Below, in pieces: positions 21,440 to 31,842 of a stretch of 64,000 bases of DNA. Both the position numbers and the translations under genes were made by a program. Origin of the DNA: Chrysemys picta bellii (lineage: Eukaryota; Chordata; Testudines; Emydidae); assembly GCF_011386835.1 (NCBI RefSeq), contig NC_088791.1, positions 6,324,998 to 6,388,997 of the forward strand, written 5' to 3'. Each line of letters opens with the position of its first letter. The stretch's first letter is position 1. The notes under the pieces were generated by a model. It was not told the DNA's origin, did not search any database, and worked only from the letters and a program-made list of their open reading frames with translations.

Positions 21440-22860
21440 CAAGGGAGCTAAGGGGCAGGGGTTTTTACTACCGTTATTTCTTAATCCCCAAGGCCAAGAG
21501 TGGGCTTCGACCTATCCTGGACCTGCGCGGACTCAACAAATTCATGGTAAAGTTGAAGTTCCATATGGTATCACTGGGGACCATTATTCCTTCCCTAGAT
21601 CCTGGAGACTGATACGCCGCCCTCGACATGAAGGACGCGTACTTCCACATAGCAATCCATCCAGCATACAGACGCTTCCTTCGCTTTGTGCTCAACCGCG
21701 AACATTATCAGTTCACAGTCCTTCCCTTCGGCCTTTCCATGGTCCCCAGAGTATTCACCAAATGTATGGCTGTCATGGCAGCCTCCCTTCGTCAGCAGTG
21801 GATCCAACTATTTCCGTATCTCGAAGATTGGCTTATCCACGGTCATACCAAGGAACAAGTGCAGTCCCACATTCAAGTTGCCATAGCCATGTTTCGTCAG
21901 CTGGGCCTCCTGCTCAATGTTGAAAAGTCGACACTGGTGCCAACCCAGAGAATAGAGTTCATTGGGGCAGTCTTAGATTCCAGACGGGCCCGAGTTCTCC
22001 TTCTGGAGGCCCGCTTCCAGTCATTGGTGAACCTCATCCGCAGCCTTCAAAGTTTCCCAACCTCAACGGTGAAAACATGCCTGAGCCTTCTAGGGCACAT
22101 GGCCTCTTGCATGCACGTGACCAGGCATGCCAGCCTGCGGCTCCGCCCACTTCAGGCCTGCTATCAACAGTATATCGCCCAGGTTGGGACAGTTTGAGTA
22201 TGGTGGTCACCGTCCCAGAAGCAGTCCTATCCTCTCTGCTGGTGGATGGTTCCCGAGTCAGTATGCAAAGGGGTCCCCTTTCATGCCCCTCAACCATCCT
22301 TGTCCCTGGTCACAGATGCGTCGTCCCTAGGATGGGGCGCCCACCTGGGGGACCTCCGAACACAGGGTCTATGGACCGCAACCGAATTATCTCTACACAT
22401 CAATATACGAGAACTGATCGCAGTGCGCCTGGCATGTCAGACTTTCAGGGAGCGTCTACATGGTCGTTGCGTTTCAGTCCTCACAGACAACACCACATGT
22501 TCTATATCAACAAGCAAGGGGGAGCCCGATCGTCCCCCCTCTGTCGGGAAGCCATTCGCCTGTGGGAGTTCTGTATAGCCCACTCTATCCATCTGGTGGC
22601 GTCCTTTCTCCCGGGGGTCCAGAACACGCTGGCGGATCGCCTCAGCAGGTCCTTCTGGTCTCACGAGTGGTCGGTTCGTTCAGATGTCATCCACTCCATC
22701 TTCCTGAGGTGGGGGTTTCCCCAGGTCGACCTGTTCGCCTTACGCAGCAATCGGAAGTGCCAAATGTTTTGTTCTCTCCAGGGGAGATCCCCGGATTCGC
22801 TGTCAGATGCCTTCCTGATCCGGTGGAAGACCAGCTGTTCTACGCCTTCCCTCTGTTCCC
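21440..22860 (+). pseudogene. DIRS reverse transcriptase / RNase H, broken
   Basis: Reverse transcriptase: FLIPKAKSGLRPILDLRGLN, an in-frame TGA at 21610-21612 where Trp is expected, MKDAYFHIAIHPAYRRF, LPFGLSMVPRVFTK, then the active-site box as YLEDWLI, with Glu replacing the first Asp of the usual YLDDWLI. RNase H: VTDASSLGWGAHL and VLTDNTT. At least three frameshifts lie at about 22195-22245, 22495 and 22840. The order RT then RNase H is standard for DIRS. This copy cannot make a functional enzyme. Confidence 0.85.
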
Positions 22861-23089
22861 GCTAGTCCACAAGGTCCTGCTCAAGGTACGCAGTGACAGA
22901 ACACGTCTGATTCTGGTCGCCCCAGCATGGCCCAGGCAGCACTGGTACACCACGCTGCTGGAACTATCGGTAGACGCTCCGATTCCACTCCCGCTCTGGC
23001 CAGACCTGATCTCAGAGGACCACGGCCGACTCTGTCACCCCGACCTGCAATCCCTGGCTCCATCTCACGGCGTGGATGCTGCATGGCTG

Positions 23090-23352
23090 ACTCGGTCGGA
23101 GCTACTCTGCTCACACTCAGTGCAGCAGGTTCTGCTAGGCAGCAGGAAACCCTCCACTCAGGCCACGTACTTGGCCAAATGGAAGCGCTTCTCCTGCTGG
23201 TGCGCTCAGCACAACACAATCGGTGCCTCTCATCCTAGACTATCTCCTATTCCTAGAACAGCAGGGCCTGGCGATATCATCTGTCAGGGTGCACCTAACT
23301 GCCATCTCGGCTTTCCACCCATATCCATTCCAAACCCGCCCTCCTTCCCATC
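23090..23352 (+). pseudogene. DIRS tyrosine recombinase, N-terminal fragment only
   Basis: Encodes the core-binding (SAM-like) segment, with KPSTQATYLAKWKRFSCWC, then loses similarity and runs directly into the right terminal repeat at about 23353. The catalytic Arg-His-Arg-Tyr domain expected next is missing. Confidence 0.75.
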
Positions 23353-23989
23353 TGGCGGAGTAGCCGTCAAGAAGGAACTGAGAGGGCGCTGGGTCGGCTG
23401 GGGTATATATCCAGCGCCATGAAGGCACCACTCCAGGGGGCTCCACAGCCGACCCACCGGGTGTTGCTAGGGTAAAAATTCTCCGACGATCGTGCACGCG
23501 GCGCATGCACACCTAATTGGAATGGATATGAGCAACACCTCTCGAAGAACAAGTTACAAAGGTGAGTAACTGTCTTTTTTTTCTGCACCCAAAGCCAGGG
23601 CAGTGTTAGGGGATAGCAAGCAGGGCAGTTGCCCAGGATCCCACACCACAGGGGTCCCTGCAAAGCTAAGTTGCTCAGTCTCCGGCTTCAGCCCCGGGTG
23701 GCAGGTTTTGGGGCCCCGGGTTTCAGCCTTGTGCAGCAGGGCTTCTGCTTTTTGCCCTGGGCCCCAGTGAGTCTAATGCCGGCCCTGCTTGGTGGACCCC
23801 CTGAAACCTGCTCGTGGCCCCCCCAGAGCGCCCCGGACCCTGGTTGAGAACTGCTGATGTAAGCTAACCTCAGCCATACCTGGAAGAGTGTTAAAGGATT
23901 TTCTGATGAACACATCTGGGGTATATAAGCAAACTTGGTAACCAGTACAGATCTGGTATGGAAGTACAAGACATGGTGTCAGGAGTAAA

Positions 23990-25130
23990 CTAAGAACAGA
24001 GACAAGAAGGAACGAAGCACCAAAGGTTGCAGGATCTCATCAACATGCCTCTCTTCAATGCTCCAGAGCATTTCAGCTTTGACAAACCTTCAGAACGGAC
24101 AGACTGGAAGCAGGATTTTGCAAGATTTTGCATTGCTATCAAGCTGCACGAAGAAACTGGAGATATCTAGGTATTGTCTTTAAGTTGTGCTATGGGAAAG
24201 CAAGTAGAGCATATCTTTAAATCTTTTGACTTTACTGGAGACAGTTACAAAGATGGCTATGAAAGGGTTCTGGCTATGTTTGCTGCATACTTTACACCTC
24301 AGAGAAATGTGGTGTATAAAAGAGCACGTTTTCTCCAGAAAATTCAAGAACTGGGGTGGGAGTGTGGGGGGGGAATGTTGAATGTTTTCTAAGAGTTCTG
24401 CATGTATTGGCTGAAAACTATGATTTTGGGGAATGCAAAACATGAAAATATCAGCGACAGGCTGGTTATTGGGTTAACAGATAAAACCCTTTCACAGCAG
24501 CTACAACTGTAGAGAGATTTAACTCTAGCCTCGGCTATACAGAGAGCAGAGTAGTTTGAGATGATGAGACTGCAAAACCTAGAGCAAACTTGACAAACAT
24601 TGAAAAACCTGAAACTAGCTTAGAAACTGTAAACAGCCACTTGAGTGTTAAAAGTAATTATTATGAACCCCCTGAGGCAAGGCGGGAGCACTCCCAGGCT
24701 AAGAGGGACCAATTCCAGCTTGTGTGCACAAGGTGTGGAAAAAATCATATCCCAAGAGATGATGCATGTCCAGCCAGAGACGCAAGGCGTAATACATGCA
24801 TGAAATATGGACATTTTACAGCTGTTCGCTGCACCAAAGCAGTCAGGAAGTTGACTCATATTACAGACAACTAAGGGCCATTGTTTCTGGGATCTATCAC
24901 GTGTGATGACATACAGCCTGCCTGGAGAGTGAAACTGAATATTCCTGGCAAGACTATTGACTTTAAAATTGACTCAAGGGTTGATGTGACAGTCATCTCA
25001 GAAAGGATTTACAGTCCCCTTTAACCCCTCCCCGAGCTGAAGTCACCTGACACAGCTCTGACCAGCCCTGGAGGTATACAGAACTGCCTGGGCCAGTGCA
25101 TCACAGAAATGACTTACAATGCCTAGCTTT
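23990..25130 (+). pseudogene. Ty3/Gypsy-type gag and protease remnant
   Basis: A leader with TGGTGTCAGGAGTAAAC (PBS-like) precedes an ATG at 24045 (MPLFNAPEHFSFDKP). There is an in-frame stop at 24168-24170, then gag continues (MGKQVEHIFKSFDFTG). A zinc knuckle (CTRCGKNHIPRDDACPA) lies near 24720, and a second, CMKYGHFTAVRC, has Tyr in place of a Cys. A protease-like stretch (KIDSRVDVTVISERIY) is near 24966-25012, with the catalytic D-S/T-G triad changed to D-S-R. Several frameshifts. No RT or integrase follows; a Penelope-like piece begins at about 25136. Confidence 0.75.
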
Positions 25131-25135
25131 TGTCT

Positions 25136-25670
25136 TTCTGTGCAGGGTTGTAGTAGCCATGTCGGTCCCAGGATATTAGAGAGACAAGGTGGAAGGGGTA
25201 ATAGCTTTTATTGGACCAACTTTTGTTGGTGAGCGAGACGAGCTTTCGAGCTTACACAGAGCTCCTCTTCAGGCCTGGGAAACATACTCAGAGCATCTCA
25301 GCTAAATACAAGATAGAACAGATTGTTTAGCATAAGTAGTTAAAATATTTCAAGGGACCAGACAAGGTGAGGTGGCCTAACACCCCTCCAGTCATGGGGG
25401 AAAGAAAGGGGGGAACGGTAGCTGCAGGGGGTTGTTAGTGGGTTACAAATTGTTGTAATAAGCCGTAAATCCAGTATCTCTATTCAGTCCATGATTTTTA
25501 GTATCTGGCAAAATGAATTTGCTCCCAGGCTGATCTTTTGAAAGTGTTGTGCAGGTTTCCGTTGAGGATGAGGACTGAGAGGTCAGATATAGAGTGATCA
25601 CTTATAGGGTGATCAGATATAGGGTGTTTTTGACTTTTATCATTTTCCTGTGTGAGTTCATGCAAGAGCA
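25136..25670 (-). mobile_element. Penelope-like element 3' part (second subfamily)
   Basis: The low-coordinate end GTTGTAGTAGCCATGTCGGT, followed by CTTTTATTGGACC, GAGCTTTCGAGCTTACAC and CTCCTCTTCAG, has the same motif order as the tails at 40077 and 48827 with different sequence. The body extends to about 25670 and on the minus strand contains broken coding sequence. Boundaries are approximate. Confidence 0.55.
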
Positions 25671-26118
25671 TAGTGATTGTCTGGCTTCACCCACATAGTT
25701 CTCTTCGTAGCAGGCCTGCCCGGACCAGCTGTGGCACTGAGTTCCTTGCACACCACTTCACAGCCCGTCGACCCCCAGGCCGGAGGAGGCGGAGCAGATG
25801 TCCCAGAACTGGAGTAAGCAGCTACACAGCGGCTCATGGAGCGGTTCTCTGCACGGCCGCCATTGGGCTACCCCTGCGACTAATTGGACCTGTGAGATGG
25901 GTTGTGCTCGGACTATGAGAGCTGAGCTTCAAGAAGCCGGCCAGTTATTACTCGGAACTATGGGGTTGAGGACAGACCAGATTTTAAAGGTATTTAGGCA
26001 CCTGACTCCCATTGAAATCAAATTCCTAATGCAGTGATCTGGCTCACTCGATTTCTTGTATGTAAAATATTTATCTGCAGGGTTTTCATGTTTCTTTTGA
26101 CTTCCCTTTTCGCTAAAG

Positions 26119-26234
26119 CAAAAGATCCATCCAGTTCCGTATTCCCAAGGCCCCCGAGGGCTGACGAGTGGAGAAGACCCACCTGCAACGGTGCCCTGCC
26201 AGGGTTTATTTTTATTTCCCCGAGCCAGAAATAG
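26119..26234 (+). CDS. Candidate last exon of the V-C1 receptor (cytoplasmic tail)
   Basis: A pyrimidine-rich tract and AAAG at 26118 precede a frame that, joined in phase 1 to exon 4, gives a tail of about 38 residues beginning TKDPSSSVFPRPPR and ending at TAG 26232-26234. It is basic and proline-rich, with no tyrosine motif. Support is only phase, position and the acceptor-like tract; the acceptor has a weak AAG. An alternative is that the true tail exon is elsewhere or absent. Confidence 0.25.
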
Positions 26235-28570
26235 GAGCCCAGCGTGTATTCGGTGTATTTTAGAGACGGGCCCTCGGACAGGCTGAACCCAGCCCTTGTT
26301 GTGGCCCTTGGTCCCTGGCAGCTGGGTTGCACATAGGTTGGTTCTCCTGTCAGATGTTAACGGCAAAGCATTTCATGCCGTTGTCCCTGTGCTTTGGTGG
26401 ATAGCTGGGAAAGCTGCCTGATGGGGATTTCCCAGCTTATTTCTGAGATGCAAAGTGTGCCGTACTAACGGCCAAATGCAGGTGGGGGGTAAGAGACCCA
26501 GGCAGCTCCCACGGGATTGTACCTATTGCTCCCTGAATATTGCCCTGCAAGCTCGGTTACTGAATCAGCTCTTGCATTTGGCTGTATTTGGAGCTGGTAA
26601 ACGTCTGCGTTCTCTTTGCTTCTGTTGGCAGCGTTTGTTTTGAGTTAATAATCCCTTGCCTGGCTCTTCCTTCCGAGGATCTCACAGCACTTTACAAACA
26701 CAAATTTGATTTCCCTACGTGCCGGTGAGCTACAGATGGGGACACTGAGGCAGTGCTCTTCGGTGTTGGATGGTCTGTAGGACACCTGAACTTGATGAGC
26801 AGCAAGGGACGTCATCACTAACACAAAGGACTATTGCCATCTTCCGGCAGAAGGTAGCCCAGCCAAGCGCAAGCCAGTATGAGGCAGTGAGAGTGTCTGA
26901 GTGGGATGCTAAAATGGGGGAGCTGCCATCTTTCTAACTAGACTCAAAGAGCTGCAGTGAACCAGAGGGCCGTTAACGCAGTGGTCCACGGAGATAGAGA
27001 ATGAGCAGAGAATGCTCCCTCTGAACTCCGACGTGCAAGGTCTATGTGACGACTGGAACATCCAGGAGAATCCAGCCTGGTTCCTGGTTATACCCAAAGA
27101 GGAGACCTTGAGGGTGTTGGGGTCACCAGGCCTATTGAAGGAGGATTGAACCAAGACAAGGGAAAAGAGCATGCAGGGCCTGAGCCCCCAGGTGGACTGC
27201 CATTAACGCCTCAAGAGAAAATCTCATGAGAGCAAATCTTAGGACAAACTAAGTCATTGCACCGTAATGGTGCAGAGATCCACCTGGCACAGCTGGGAAA
27301 GGGCACCAGAGAGCTGGTTCCAAATTTCTGAGGCTGGGGCGCAATCTGTGCAGGCCCCGGCATGGGTTAGAGCTGCCTAGGGGTTGCTCAGACTTCTGAA
27401 GTCACGGGAGACACGCGGAGTTACACTGAGCTGAAAATCTGGCCTCCTGTTGTCCTTCCTTTGCCTAAAATGGGGCTGAATTCATCCGGTGGTTGCAATG
27501 GGTGTTCTGCCGCTAGCCAGACACACTCCAGGATCTGTAAGCCCCCGTCCCATGCTAATTCAGGATCATGTTTCGAACCGGCTCGGTCCGCTCTTGTGCA
27601 CTAAAAACTAGTGCGGTTCTAAGGCTGTGGCTACACTACGCGGCTTTGAGCGGCATGGCGCTGCAACGGTAACACTTCCACTAAGCCACTGGATGTGACA
27701 GTTCTTCCTCTTCCAGCGATAGCCCCGGTCATGGGCAATCTTGTCACCGAACAACACGGAGAACAGCCATGTGTGGCTGCGGCATTTAACATCGCTTGGC
27801 AATTTGGCTGAAATACGGTATCGCCATGACGCAAAAGCAGTCAAGCCTCCAAATCGTCCACAGGTAGCCAAATGTAGTAGACGCTTGCCCACACCGGCCT
27901 GTCCATTACATTGTGCACTTCATACTATTCCAGGGTCAGTAATTGCCAGCAGGAAAATTCAAACGTATCAACACTCAGTACAGTACAACATTTGCACTAT
28001 GACAAGCGTGCAGAAATCAGTTGTAAATTGGAACCCACAGTACGGGATGCAGTTGATCAAATAGAAGATATGACCTCATATTCCCATGTAGTTAGGGGTA
28101 ACCAGAATTATACCTTGGATTAGTCCAACCAGGCCGCAGGTTTTCTTTTGTGATGATGACAGATCTGGACCGGGGATGGGAGATCAATTTTCACTAGAGA
28201 TCATATTGCGTGATTGGATCAAGGCGACCTGAGAGACTGGAATGTATGGTCCAAATCAATTCCACCTGACCAAGAATGGACAAAGCAGAGCAGAAACCAG
28301 AGACGGATGGCAAGAACCAGGAAGAATGAAACCCTGTGGAACATGAGCCAAAATGCTACATGGAAACCGATGCCAGGCTCATAACAGGAGTGGGGAAGAT
28401 GAATCCCCGTTGTTATGGAGTCATCACAGACGAATTACCTCAGCCATTTGGTTCTGCGTGTGTGAACTCCATCACACACTACTCTGAGTTATTTATAGAC
28501 GGCAGCTGGATTGGGGGATTTCTCCCTTGCCCCACTGCACTGATTCTAAAGGAGACAGTCATGAAATGAA
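26235..28570. other. Intergenic or 3' flank, no gene recognised
   Basis: A MIR/L2-like stretch is at about 26680-26760 (CTCACAGCACTTTACAAAC; GGGGACACTGAGGCAGTG). A possible MITE end is at about 27624 (GTGGCTACACTACGCGGC). Open frames here have no recognisable similarity. Confidence 0.4.
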
Positions 28571-28576
28571 AACTGA

Positions 28577-28856
28577 AGCCAGGTCTACACTACAGACCTA
28601 CCTCAGTATAACTAAGTCACTCAGGGGTGTGAAAAATCCATACCCCCGAGCGACATAGTAATACCAACCTAACCCATGGTGTGGACAGCGCTGTCAATGG
28701 GAGAGCTTCTCCCCTCGACACAGCTACCGCCTTTCGGGGAGGTGGATTAACGATGCTGACGGGACAGCCCTCTCCCATTGGCGTAGGAGCATCTTCAGTA
28801 CAGCGATCCGGCGGCACCACTGGATCGGTGCAGAGTGGTTTTAGTGTAGATCTGCC
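28577..28856. mobile_element. 280-bp MITE
   Basis: Ends AGCCAGGTCTACACTA and TAGTGTAGATCTGCC are inverted; CTGA lies on both sides (28573-28576 and 28857-28860). The interior has facing blocks GGGAGAGCTTCTCCC and GGGACAGCCCTCTCCC. There is no coding capacity. Confidence 0.7.
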
Positions 28857-28934
28857 CTGAGGAGAATTCCTGTTTTGTTCCAAGCGCCACCTGCTGATCA
28901 AGAAATAGAACTGAAAATATTTCCACTAATCTAA

Positions 28935-29575
28935 CCCAAAAAGAAGTATTTCTTCACACAACGCACAGTCAAACTTTGGAACTCCTTGCCAGAGGATGTT
29001 GTGAAGGCCAGGACTATGGCCTGGTCCCCACTAAGCCCCCACTTCGGACTAAGGTACGCAAATTCAGCTACGTTAATAACGTAGCTGAATTCGAAGTACC
29101 TTAGTCCGAACTTACCGCGGGTCCAGACGCGGCAGGGAGGCTCCCCCGTCGATGCCGCATACTCCTCTCGGCGAGCTGGAGTACCGGCGTCGACGGCGAG
29201 CACTTCTGGGATCGATCCGGGATCGATTTATCGCGTCTTAACCAGACGCGATAAATCGATCCCAGAACATCGATTGCCTGCCGCCAGACCCTCCGGTAAG
29301 TGTAGACGTACCCTATAACAGGGTTCAAAAAAGAACTAGATAAATTCATGGAGGATAGGTCCATGAATGGCTATTAGCCAGGAAGGGCAGTGATGGTGTC
29401 CCTAGCCTGTTTGCCAGAAGCTGGAAATGGGCAACAGGGGATGGATCACTTGATGATTGCCTATTCTGTTCATTCCCTCTGAATCACCTGGCATTGGCCA
29501 CTGTCAGAAGAGAGGGTACTGGGGTAGATGGACCTTTGGTCTGACCTACTATGGCCTTCTTATGTTCCTGTGTAA
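28935..29575 (+). repeat. CR1-related LINE 3' fragment, interrupted
   Basis: Starts KKYFFTQRTVKLWNSLPEDV in translation, continues after the MITE with TATAACAGGGTTCAAAAAAG and the subfamily 3' end (GGACCTTTGGTCTGACCTAC). It is split at 29017 by the MITE at 29018-29313. Confidence 0.8.
29018..29313. mobile_element. 296-bp MITE with two strong hairpins
   Basis: Ends GGCCTGGTCCCCACTAA and TAAGTGTAGACGTACCC are imperfect inverted repeats. TAT flanks both sides (29015-29017 and 29314-29316), as in Harbinger-type 3-bp duplications. Hairpin 1 spans 29043-29110. Hairpin 2 has perfect 20-bp arms, 29219-29238 and 29244-29263 (GGGATCGATTTATCGCGTCT). The host CR1 reads continuously if the MITE is removed. 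Confidence 0.85.
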
Positions 29576-30500
29576 TCTGCATATTCCCCAATAAAGGCAC
29601 GATGAGAAGAAATAGCTATTAGTTATCGTTCTGTTTGTTTTCATTTGTTTCCTATTACAGTTCTGGTATAACTATGGTTTTATGTTGGAACTTCATATTT
29701 TGGTTGGAAAGATAAGCTTTAAAACAAGTAACCATAACATGCAAAGAAGTCAGGGAAAGAGATACAGATTTAAAAGGCCAACCCAAAGAGTCATGGTAAA
29801 CTTCGTCTTGGGATGGACGCTGCGGCTGATTTGATGTCTGCCTTGTATGAGACAAGTTGGAAAGGGGGTGCATGTTGAGGGCTGTTGATTCTAGCCATAC
29901 AGGGTATGGGAGTTTTCAGTGAAAATCTCGGAGAAAGCACGTCCTGCCTGAAATGACTTGTTTGGAATCCAAGACAAAGGCTCCCTCCTGAGTTCTATTT
30001 TGTCCCCCAAATGCTGCTCATTCCAATCTGAAGCTTCCTATTATCATGAGTTCATGGACAACTCATTCTGACTAGTGATCCCTCAGAGTCCTGAATCCAT
30101 GCACGTATTCTGATTGCACTCTGGTCTTGCCGGCTGCCTAGGTGTTCCCACGTATTTTGCTGAGGTTCTCTGGAATCTGCACTGAAAGGTAACAACTGCG
30201 CATTGATTGAGTATTAAGAAGTTGGTCAAATACCAGAGAAAATATTTGTTGGATAAGTTATTGTGTAAATATGGGTCCCAATCCTGCAAAGACCATTTGA
30301 GTAGAATCTGATTGGCTTCAGCGAAGCTCCTTGCAGGGTCCACCTGTGTGACGCTCATTGCAGGATCGGGGCCGTGTTTGAGCCACTCCAGAGTTGGATG
30401 AATACCAGAAAAATTGAATTCTCAAATAAATTCAGCCCCTAAACTGGCAAAAATTTGTCACCTCATGGACTGGACAATGACTCTTCAGCCAGGTCTAGTG
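29576..30500. other. Intergenic, no feature recognised
   Basis: AT-rich sequence without recognisable exon, RNA gene or bounded repeat. Confidence 0.4.
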
Positions 30501-30504
30501 AAAA

Positions 30505-30722
30505 GGTCAGTGGCCTAGTGGAAAGAGCGCTGGACGGAGACTCAGGAGAACTGGAGTCTGTTCCTGGCCCAGCTTCCTGAGTGAGCATGGGCAAGTCACA
30601 TCACTTCACCGCCCCGTGCCTCGGTTTCTCCATGTATAAGAAAGGTATAAAGATATTGGGCTCCTTGGCAAAGCACTTTGCGACCTACTGATGAAAAGCT
30701 CTACCTAAGAGCTAGGTATTGT
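30505..30722 (+). repeat. MIR (CORE-SINE) element
   Basis: Clear MIR order: CAGTGGCCTAGTGGAAAGAG, GCGCTGGAC, GGGCAAGTCACATCACTTCA, CCTCGGTTTCTCCATG and a GCACTTTGCGACC-type end. This is an ancient amniote SINE. Confidence 0.85.
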
Positions 30723-30747
30723 CTATATAGGATATAACACACACCCC

Positions 30748-31842
30748 TTGTGACGGGGTGTACAAACCTCACACTGGGCAACAAGCTGTTAAGCTGGGCC
30801 CCACCCCTCCACACCTGGAGCAAATGCTCCATCTGGAGGAGGCATTAGAAGGCAGGGGAATTGCTCATTTGGGGGCAGACCAGGGAAGAAGAGAGCAGAC
30901 CTGCAGCAGAGGAGAACGAAGGGAAGGCAGAATCTCTCCCTATGACACCTGCCCGGAGGTCCCTCCAAGGAAGGACCTGGCTCAGAGACAGCCAGAGAGG
31001 GACGCACACCCCTCTCCTGCTCCTAGGAACTCTGGCCTTTGGGAATCCCCCTTATTTGTTGTTTGGACTATCCCAGCAGGGGAAAGCCCTTGGCCTGAGC
31101 TGGTCCAGGAGAGGCGGAAGGAGAAAAAGAGCTACCAGTGCACAACAGCACCAGAAAGTGCCTTGTGGTGAGCAGACACCCTGCACAGATGGTGACTTTG
31201 GGACAATTGTGGGGGCGAGGGGGGGATAAGAAGTGAGCCGGGGGGGCACCCTTGAGCAGCTTCAGCCATCAGATCACAGATAGCCCTCAAAGGGCCCTGG
31301 GTGGGAGCCCAGTGGAGTGGGAGGTGGCAGCCTTAGCCTTGACCACTAGGTGCCACTACCCGACCAACCAACCCCTGCGTGAGGACCGTCAGACCCCTAC
31401 ATATACACCTATTGCAATGACGCTGGGCTGGGGCTGGAGGGAACTGAACAGGCCACTTGTTAAAATCTGATACATTTAAAACACCAGAACAGGTGCACAA
31501 AATGTTAGAAACCACTACAGGGGCTGAAGGGCCGGCTGCGGTCAGGACTCAACACCGCTGATGGCGTGAGTGGGTCGCTTTGCCGAAGTTCGTTTTGCTC
31601 CCTGTAAAGGTGCTTTCGCCACCAGAGCGGCACAGAACAGCTGTACCAGGGCTGAGAATGTGGCCCATCATCTCTACCAGTAGCACTAGAAGGGGATTTT
31701 GCATGTGTCCAGCTTCTGTTGATGGTCGCTCACCATTTCAGCCATCAACAGCAGCCGTCCTTCTGAACAACACGGCAACTCCTTTAGGGCCCGATCCAAG
31801 CCCAATGAAGTCAATAGGAGTCTTTCCATTTCCCACGGGGAT
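30748..31842. other. Intergenic, possible old LTR at left
   Basis: TTGTGACGGGGTGTACAAAC at 30749 and the following 500 bases have the look of an LTR or leader region, but no paired end or duplication was found. No host exon recognised. Confidence 0.25.

Larger units (their letters stand above)
18001..23575 (+). mobile_element. DIRS-type retrotransposon, defective
   Basis: Inverted terminal repeats about 190-200 bp long lie at 18001-18200 and 23353-23549. For example, TTGCTCATATCCATTTCAAT near 18017 has its complement near 23511-23535, and CCCTAGCAACACCC near 18070 is complemented near 23460-23475. Between them lie gag, reverse transcriptase/RNase H and the start of a tyrosine-recombinase ORF, in that order. 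All frames carry frameshifts or stops. The recombinase core is deleted just before the right repeat. Confidence 0.9.
17909..23856. mobile_element. hAT-like element split by a DIRS insertion
   Basis: Left end CAGGGGATCTCAACG (17909) and right end GGTTGAGAACTGCTG (to 23856) are inverted repeats of the CAG-TGGTTCTCAA type also seen at 38803 and 51220. The intact parts are 17909-18000 and about 23576-23856. The rest is the DIRS element. A small MITE with ends CAGGGCAGTGTTAG and CTAATGCCGGCCCTG is nested in the right part, at about 23597-23790. Confidence 0.7.

Noticed and set aside
24590..24874. Host zinc-finger gene
   Set aside because: The Cys/His cluster is a gag zinc knuckle in a degraded Gypsy element, with gag sequence upstream and a broken protease downstream.
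28336..28569. 77-codon open frame as a tail exon of the receptor
   Set aside because: No acceptor in the right phase and no receptor-like motif; it is probably chance.
29018..29313. microRNA precursor
   Set aside because: The hairpins lie inside a MITE with inverted ends and a target duplication; there is no independent sign of processing.
30748..31250. Third LTR
   Set aside because: The left end looks LTR-like, but no TG...CA pair with a target duplication could be found.
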